A program made the position numbers and the translations under genes. The notes below the pieces were generated by a model, which had not been told where the DNA came from, did not search any database, and saw nothing but the letters and a program-made list of their open reading frames with translations. From positions 930,001-994,000 of the forward strand of contig NZ_JAPEMB010000001.1 in assembly GCF_026343125.1 (NCBI RefSeq): DNA of 64,000 nucleotides. The letters run 5' to 3'. Below, piece by piece: positions 59,671-64,000 of this stretch (the stretch's first letter is position 1; every line of letters starts with the position of its first letter). Source of the stretch: Streptomyces sp. NBC_00094 (lineage in GTDB: Bacteria > Actinomycetota > Actinomycetes > Streptomycetales > Streptomycetaceae).

Positions 59671-61053
59671 ATGACCGACCGAGAACTCCGCTCCCTCATG
59701 GACGACCCCGCCCTCGTCCTCCGCCACGACCGCGCCGAACTCCGCGCCCGGCTGGCCGCCCTGCCCGACGAGCTCGGCGGCGTGGGGCGCGAGGTGTTCA
59801 CCCAGGCCGAGGCCGTGTTCGGGGGCGCCCGGGTGTCCTCCGCCGAGTTCGCCTCGTGGCTGCACTTCGCGGCGACCGTGCTGGGCCACGACGCCTACGC
59901 GGAGCGGGTCGCCGCCGCCGAACCGGGCCTTCCCTGGCGGACGGTGTGGGCGTGGTGGCGGCCGGTCGGCGTGTACGAGGCGGAGCCGAACCTGAGCGGC
60001 GACCGCTCGGCCGACGTGTACGAGGCCGGGGGCCGGCGGCTGGTGAAGGTGTGGGCGCTGTGGTGCGCGGACGCGTGGTTCGACCTGGCCACCGGCGAGC
60101 GCTGCGCCGCCCCCGAGGACGGCGACTTCGAGCCCCTCGACGACGAGGCCCCCGACGGGCCCTGGTTGTTCGACGGGGACGGGGACGAAGCGCCGCTGCA
60201 CTGCCCGGAGTCCTGGGAGGAGCCCCTGGTGGTGGACGGGGGACGGTTCCTCTTCCTCGACGCGCGCGGGGTGGTGCTCGTCGAGCGGAACGAGGCGGCG
60301 GCCGCCCTCCCGAAGGACGGCACGGAGCCGTCCGGGTGGACGGCACCGGGCGACGGCGAGCCGTGGTTCCGGCCTGGGGGCGAGGGCGGGGTCGGAGCCG
60401 AGAGCGAGGTCGGTGACGGAGACGAAGGCGAGAACGGGGCAGGAGCCGGGAGCCAGGCCCGTGGTGACTCCAGGGGGCGGGCCGGAGTGCGAGGTGGTGT
60501 CGGGCCGCTCACCGGCGACCGGCTTGAGCGGGCGTTCGGGGCCGACGGGGTCGTCCGGGTCCCGGCGGCGGAGCTTCCCGACGTCCTCACCCACGAGCCG
60601 ACCCGCGTCCTGCTCGCCCGGGTAGGCCTGCCCCGCCACTGGGGAGCCGGCGTCACCTCGTTCGCGCTGGAGAAGGACCTGCTGGGCCCCGGTCCCGACG
60701 GTCTGCTCCGGGTCGGCGTCTTCGACCTGGGTTTCTGCGACCCGGGCGAGGTCTTCGTCCACCCCGTCACCGGCGCGGTCGCGCTGCGGCAGCCCGACGG
60801 CAGCCACGGCCCCGGCGGGGACGCCGCCTTCCCCCTCGTACGCGATCTGGAGGCGTTCGTCCTGTTCCTTGAGGGCGTACGCCGTCACATGGGCGCCTGC
60901 TGGGACCCGTACCCCGGCGAGGAGGGCGCGGAGACGTTCCTGCGGGAGATGGCCGCCGTCGACGCCGAGGCGCTCGCCGAGGACGCGCCCGGTACGGAGG
61001 TCTGGGAGCACCTCTTCGCCTCCATCACCGAGCTGAGCGTCGAGGGCTACTGA
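59671..61053 (+). CDS. SUKH-4 domain protein
   Basis: 460 residues. The C-terminal half (about 295-450: LERAFGADGVVRVPAAEL, THEPTRVLLARVGLP, GVFDLGFCDPGEVFVHPVTGAVAL) matches the SUKH-4 immunity/regulatory fold. The N-terminal half (about 1-200) has Trp-rich strands (WHFAATVL-like, WAWWRPVGVYEAEPNL) of unknown type; between them is a Gly/Glu linker of about 60 residues. SUKH proteins neutralise polymorphic toxins, but no toxin gene adjoins. ATG 59671. Confidence 0.7.
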   Translation: MTDRELRSLMDDPALVLRHDRAELRARLAALPDELGGVGREVFTQAEAVFGGARVSSAEFASWLHFAATVLGHDAYAERVAAAEPGLPWRTVWAWWRPVGVYEAEPNLSGDRSADVYEAGGRRLVKVWALWCADAWFDLATGERCAAPEDGDFEPLDDEAPDGPWLFDGDGDEAPLHCPESWEEPLVVDGGRFLFLDARGVVLVERNEAAAALPKDGTEPSGWTAPGDGEPWFRPGGEGGVGAESEVGDGDEGENGAGAGSQARGDSRGRAGVRGGVGPLTGDRLERAFGADGVVRVPAAELPDVLTHEPTRVLLARVGLPRHWGAGVTSFALEKDLLGPGPDGLLRVGVFDLGFCDPGEVFVHPVTGAVALRQPDGSHGPGGDAAFPLVRDLEAFVLFLEGVRRHMGACWDPYPGEEGAETFLREMAAVDAEALAEDAPGTEVWEHLFASITELSVEGY

Positions 61054-61178
61054 GCGGGGTGCCGGGCGGCCGGGCGACGCGCCGCGGGCGGCCCGTCGGC
61101 ACGTCGCCGCAGGCCACGCCATGGGTAGAGTCACGAACGGACAGCTCGACCCGCGGTGACGAAGGAGGCCGACCGGCC

Positions 61179-61658
61179 ATGGCGGTGGACGAACTCGACA
61201 CCCGAATCCTGCGTCTCCTCATCGAACAGCCGCGGACGAGCGTGCGGGAGTACGCGCGGATCCTGGGCGTGGCGCGGGGCACCGTACAGGCGCGGATCGA
61301 CCGTCTGGAGCGGGACGGGGTGATCACGGCGACGGGCCCGGTCCTCTCCCCCGCCGCGCTCGGTCACCCGGTGCTCGCCTTCGTCCACGTCGAGGTGACC
61401 CAGGGCCGTCTGGAGGAGGTCGGCGACGCGCTCGCGGGCGTGCCGGAGATCGTGGAGGCCTTCTCGATCACCGGTGGCGGGGATCTGCTGACGCGTGTGG
61501 TGGCCCGGGACGCCGGGCACCTGGAGGACGTCATCCAGCGGCTGATCCGGCTGCCGGGGGTGGTCCGCACCCGGACCGAGATCGCGCTGCGTGAGCGGGT
61601 TCCGCACCGGCTGCTGCCGCTGGTCGAGGCGGTCGGACGCCGCTCGGGCAGCTCGTGA
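61179..61658 (+). CDS. Lrp/AsnC family regulator
   Basis: 159 residues: HTH (DELDTRILRLLIEQPRTSVREYARILGVARGTVQARIDRLERDGVI) and RAM/ligand domain (LAFVHVEVTQGRLEEVG, VEAFSITGGGDLLTRVVARD). ATG 61179 with AAGGAGG. Regulates amino-acid metabolism in the family; the target is probably elsewhere. Confidence 0.9.
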   Translation: MAVDELDTRILRLLIEQPRTSVREYARILGVARGTVQARIDRLERDGVITATGPVLSPAALGHPVLAFVHVEVTQGRLEEVGDALAGVPEIVEAFSITGGGDLLTRVVARDAGHLEDVIQRLIRLPGVVRTRTEIALRERVPHRLLPLVEAVGRRSGSS

Positions 61659-61764
61659 GGAGCGCCGCCCCGGCTTGTCGCTTCCTCCAATGAGGTGGGC
61701 AGATGCGCCGAGAAGCGCCTTGATCCATTGTAGATAGGAGGTCGAGCGGCCTACCGTGGCGCAC

Positions 61765-62160
61765 ATGCAGTCCTACACCATCGGACAGGCGGCGCGCCTC
61801 CTGGGCGTCAGCCCCGACACCGCACGCCGCTGGGCCGACGCCGGCCGGGTCGCCACCCATCGTGACGAGGGCGGCCGGCGTCTCGTGGACGGCCGTGACC
61901 TCGCCGCCTTCTCCGTCGAGCTCGCCCAGAGCGCCCCGGGCGACGAGGACGAGTCGTACACCTCGGCGCGGAACGCGTTCCCCGGGATCGTGACCGCGGT
62001 CAAGCTCGGTGACGTCGCCGCCCAGGTCGAGATCCAGGCCGGCCCGCACCGACTCGTCTCCCTCCTCACCCGCGAGGCCGTCGAGGAGCTGGGTCTGGAG
62101 GTCGGGATGCAGGCGACCGCCCGCGTGAAGTCGACCAGCGTGCACATCGACCGCGCCTGA
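61765..62160 (+). CDS. MolR-type regulator: excisionase-like HTH plus TOBE
   Basis: 131 residues. The N-terminal MerR/excisionase HTH (QSYTIGQAARLLGVSPDTARRWADAGRV) is joined to a TOBE/mop molybdate-binding domain (NAFPGIVTAVKLGDVAAQVEIQAG... VGMQATARVKSTSVHI). Expected to sense molybdate or tungstate and control the transporter genes that follow. ATG 61765 chosen by family; GTG 61756 adds three residues and is closer to AGGAGG. Confidence 0.87.
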   Translation: MQSYTIGQAARLLGVSPDTARRWADAGRVATHRDEGGRRLVDGRDLAAFSVELAQSAPGDEDESYTSARNAFPGIVTAVKLGDVAAQVEIQAGPHRLVSLLTREAVEELGLEVGMQATARVKSTSVHIDRA

Positions 62161-62244
62161 TCCGCGTGTGATCCCCACCTGATCCGCGCCACCGAAGATC
62201 CTCCGGGACGCCGGCCTCCCACGGCCGTGGCCCCGGAACCCTCC

Positions 62245-62284
62245 GTGGGGGCTGTCCGCGTCCGGGGGGACGGACAGCCCCCAC
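62245..62284 (+). terminator. Strong hairpin between regulator and modBC
   Basis: Perfect 14-bp stem GTGGGGGCTGTCCG / CGGACAGCCCCCAC with a 12-nt loop, ending 25 nt before the transporter start. Could end the regulator message or act as an attenuator; there is no T-run. Confidence 0.6.
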
Positions 62285-62309
62285 CTCCACCTGCTGTCAG
62301 GGAACCCCG

Positions 62310-64000
62310 ATGAAACGCCTCCGCGTCCGCCCCACCGGTCACGGCCCGCGCACCCCGATCGTGCTCGCCGTCCCCGCGCTCCTCGCCGTGGCGTTCCTGG
62401 TCCTGCCCCTCGTCGGCGTCCTGGCCCGTACCGAGTGGGGTGCCTTCGGGGCTCACCTGACGGACCCCGGCACCGTGGAGGCCCTGAGGCTGTCGCTGGT
62501 GGTCTCCTTCTGGGCGCTCGGCCTCTCCCTCCTGCTCGGCGTCCCGCTGGCCTGGCTGCTCGCCCGGGTGCCGTTCCGCGGCAAGGCGCTCGTCCGCTCG
62601 CTCGTCCTGCTGCCGATGGTGCTGCCGCCCACCGTGGGCGGTGTGGCACTGCTGCTCGCGTTCGGGCGGCGCGGCCTCCTGGGTCCCTGGCTGGAGTCCT
62701 CGTTCGGCATCACGTTCCCCTTCCACACCTCGGGGGCGGTCCTCGCCGCGACCTTCGTGGCCATGCCGTTCCTCGTCATCAGCCTGGAGGGCGCGCTCGG
62801 CGGGCTGCGGCCCCGGTACGAGGAGACGGCGGCCTCCCTCGGCGCCTCGCCGGTACGGGTCTTCTTCACCGTCACCCTCCCGATGGTCGCGCCCGGCCTG
62901 CTCGCCGGGGCCGCGCTCACCTGGGCGCGGGCGCTCGGCGAGTTCGGCGCCACGATCACCTTCGCCGGCAACCTCCCCGGCACCACCCAGACCCTGCCGC
63001 TCCACGTGTACCTGCTGCTCCAGGAGGAGCCCGAGGCCGCGACCTCCGTCTCCCTGCTGCTGCTCGCCATCGCCATGGCCGTACTCGTCGCCCTGCGCGG
63101 CCGCTGGACGGGCACGCCGTCGTCGCCCCGGCGGACCGCGCCCTTGCCCGAACCCGTCGTCGAGCCGGGCGCCGGTCCCGTCGACGGGGCGGCCCCCGTC
63201 CCGGCCGACGGGGCAGCCGACGCGGTGCCGGACGGCGGGGCGGCCGACGCGGTGCCGGACGGTGGGCGCTGGGCGTTGCGGGCGGAGGTCGGCGGCTTCA
63301 CCGAACTGACCCTGGACGCCGACCCCGGCACGACGATCGCCGTCGTCGGCCCCAACGGAGCCGGCAAGACGACCCTCCTCCGCGCCCTCCTCGGCCTCAC
63401 GCCCCGCGCCCACGCCACCCTGCGGCTCGGCGACACCGACGTCACCGACCTGCCGCCGCACCGGCGCCGGGTGGCCTGGGTGCCGCAGGACGGGGCGCTG
63501 TTCCCGCATCTGTCCGCACTCTCGAACACGGCGTACGGCCTCCGGGCCCACGGGGTTCCGCGCGCCGAGGCACGGCGGGCGGCCCACGGCTGGCTCGACC
63601 GGCTCGGCGTGGGGCACCTCGCGCACCGCCGCCCCGCGCAGCTGTCCGGCGGCCAGGCGCAGCGGGTCGCCCTCGCCCGCGCGCTGGCCGCCCGGCCCCG
63701 GCTGCTGCTCCTCGACGAGCCGCTCGCCGCGCTCGACCAGACGACACGGGCCCATGTGCGGCACACCCTGCGCACCCATCTCGCCGGGTTCGGCGGGGTC
63801 TGCCTGATCGTCACCCACGACCCCGTGGAGGCCGTCTCCCTGGCCGACCGGGTCCTCGTCCTGGAGGACGGGCGCACGCTCCAGGACGCCGCCCCCGGCG
63901 AGGTGTCCCGGCACCCCCGGTCGCCGTGGGTCGCCCGGATGCTGGGCAGCAACGCGTGGCCGGGTGCCGCGACCGCCGAGGGGCTCGCGCTCGACGGGGG
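62310..64000 (+). CDS. ModB-ModC fusion, molybdate ABC transporter (partial)
   Basis: Open from ATG 62310 to the right edge with no stop, at least 563 codons. Residues 1-260 are a ModB-like permease (LPPTVGGVALLLAFGRRG, ETAASLGASPVRVFFTVTLP, ARALGEFGATITFAGN), then a Pro/Ala linker of about 60 residues, then a ModC ATPase with Walker A GPNGAGKTT, LSGGQ signature, Walker B LLLLDEPLAALD and VTHD switch. Imports molybdate/tungstate. The C-terminal regulatory domain is beyond the window. ModA is not between it and the regulator. Confidence 0.9.
   Translation, partial: MKRLRVRPTGHGPRTPIVLAVPALLAVAFLVLPLVGVLARTEWGAFGAHLTDPGTVEALRLSLVVSFWALGLSLLLGVPLAWLLARVPFRGKALVRSLVLLPMVLPPTVGGVALLLAFGRRGLLGPWLESSFGITFPFHTSGAVLAATFVAMPFLVISLEGALGGLRPRYEETAASLGASPVRVFFTVTLPMVAPGLLAGAALTWARALGEFGATITFAGNLPGTTQTLPLHVYLLLQEEPEAATSVSLLLLAIAMAVLVALRGRWTGTPSSPRRTAPLPEPVVEPGAGPVDGAAPVPADGAADAVPDGGAADAVPDGGRWALRAEVGGFTELTLDADPGTTIAVVGPNGAGKTTLLRALLGLTPRAHATLRLGDTDVTDLPPHRRRVAWVPQDGALFPHLSALSNTAYGLRAHGVPRAEARRAAHGWLDRLGVGHLAHRRPAQLSGGQAQRVALARALAARPRLLLLDEPLAALDQTTRAHVRHTLRTHLAGFGGVCLIVTHDPVEAVSLADRVLVLEDGRTLQDAAPGEVSRHPRSPWVARMLGSNAWPGAATAEGLALDG
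63213..63266 (+). repeat. 27-bp tandem duplication in the ModB-ModC linker
   Basis: Two 27-bp units (25 of 27 identical; each encodes AADAVPDGG) side by side in frame. Slippage in the interdomain linker. Confidence 0.85.

Noticed and set aside
1..64000. tRNA, rRNA or riboswitch genes
   Set aside because: No GGTTCGA-type T-loop with flanking stems and no conserved riboswitch core was recognised in the intergenic regions by eye; a covariance-model search would be needed to exclude them fully.

Overview
The window is high-GC actinobacterial chromosome, almost certainly Streptomyces. Third codon positions are nearly always G or C, many starts are GTG, many genes overlap by 4 nt (ATGA/GTGA), and several families are typical of the genus (DUF6421, DUF5134, DUF305/LVIVD pair, Tat-exported phospholipase C, MolR-type TOBE regulator). 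No rRNA, tRNA, CRISPR array, complete insertion sequence or replication origin was seen. The only mobile DNA is a back-to-back pair of foldback MITE-like elements at 8.0-8.35 kb and a fragment of one of them inside a gene at 6.5 kb.

Left part (0-22.5 kb) is mostly household and accessory single genes. They are a thioredoxin, an acyltransferase, a transglutaminase-like protein, a tightly coupled operon of a DUF6421 protein, an SDR and a threonine aldolase, a DUF5134/M56 pair, a PAP2 phosphatase, TetR, an LVIVD/DUF305 divergent pair, an ArsR-like regulator divergent from an Old Yellow Enzyme with two matching palindromic operators, a BNR-propeller protein, uracil-DNA glycosylase, a BadF/GlcNAc-kinase-like kinase, a CbiX-like protein, a lactonase-family propeller, a FUSC-type membrane protein and an Eis acetyltransferase.

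The middle (22.7-38 kb) holds two giant genes facing tail to tail across a perfect hairpin. One is a 1358-residue VPS10/BNR propeller protein without a signal peptide. The other is a 2908-residue exported SpvB/TcdB/RHS protein whose C-terminal region carries a D-x12-D-A-K nuclease-like motif. A Tat-exported phospholipase C follows.

A four-gene mevalonate operon (38.3-43.2 kb, minus strand) encodes HMG-CoA synthase, class I HMG-CoA reductase, mevalonate kinase and a diphosphomevalonate-decarboxylase-like protein. Phosphomevalonate kinase and IPP isomerase, usually present in Streptomyces mevalonate clusters, are absent here, and the decarboxylase has changes at phosphate-binding positions. The operon is divergent from an HTH/TPR regulator.

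From 48.4 to 55.2 kb lies a cluster matching the azomycin (2-nitroimidazole) pathway in gene order and motifs. It contains rohP (PLP arginine oxidase), rohQ (predicted cyclase), rohR (aldolase) and rohS (haem-oxygenase-like di-iron N-oxygenase). These are followed in the same operon by a Rieske-PRMT methyltransferase fusion, an unannotated 45-residue cupredoxin-like ORF and a DsbA-fold protein, with a TetR gene divergent from rohP. The read-out is L-arginine to 4-hydroxy-2-ketoarginine, guanidinoacetaldehyde, 2-aminoimidazole, then 2-nitroimidazole. The roles of the last three genes are open. A neighbouring TetR/permease/nitrilase unit (45.2-48.4 kb) may or may not belong.

The right end (55.3-64 kb) has YceI, rhodanese and an apparently leaderless MarR gene, a double-YCII protein, a threonine/serine dehydratase, CorA, a SUKH-4 protein, an AsnC regulator, and a molybdate module (MolR-like regulator then a ModB-ModC fusion cut by the window edge) with no modA in its usual place.
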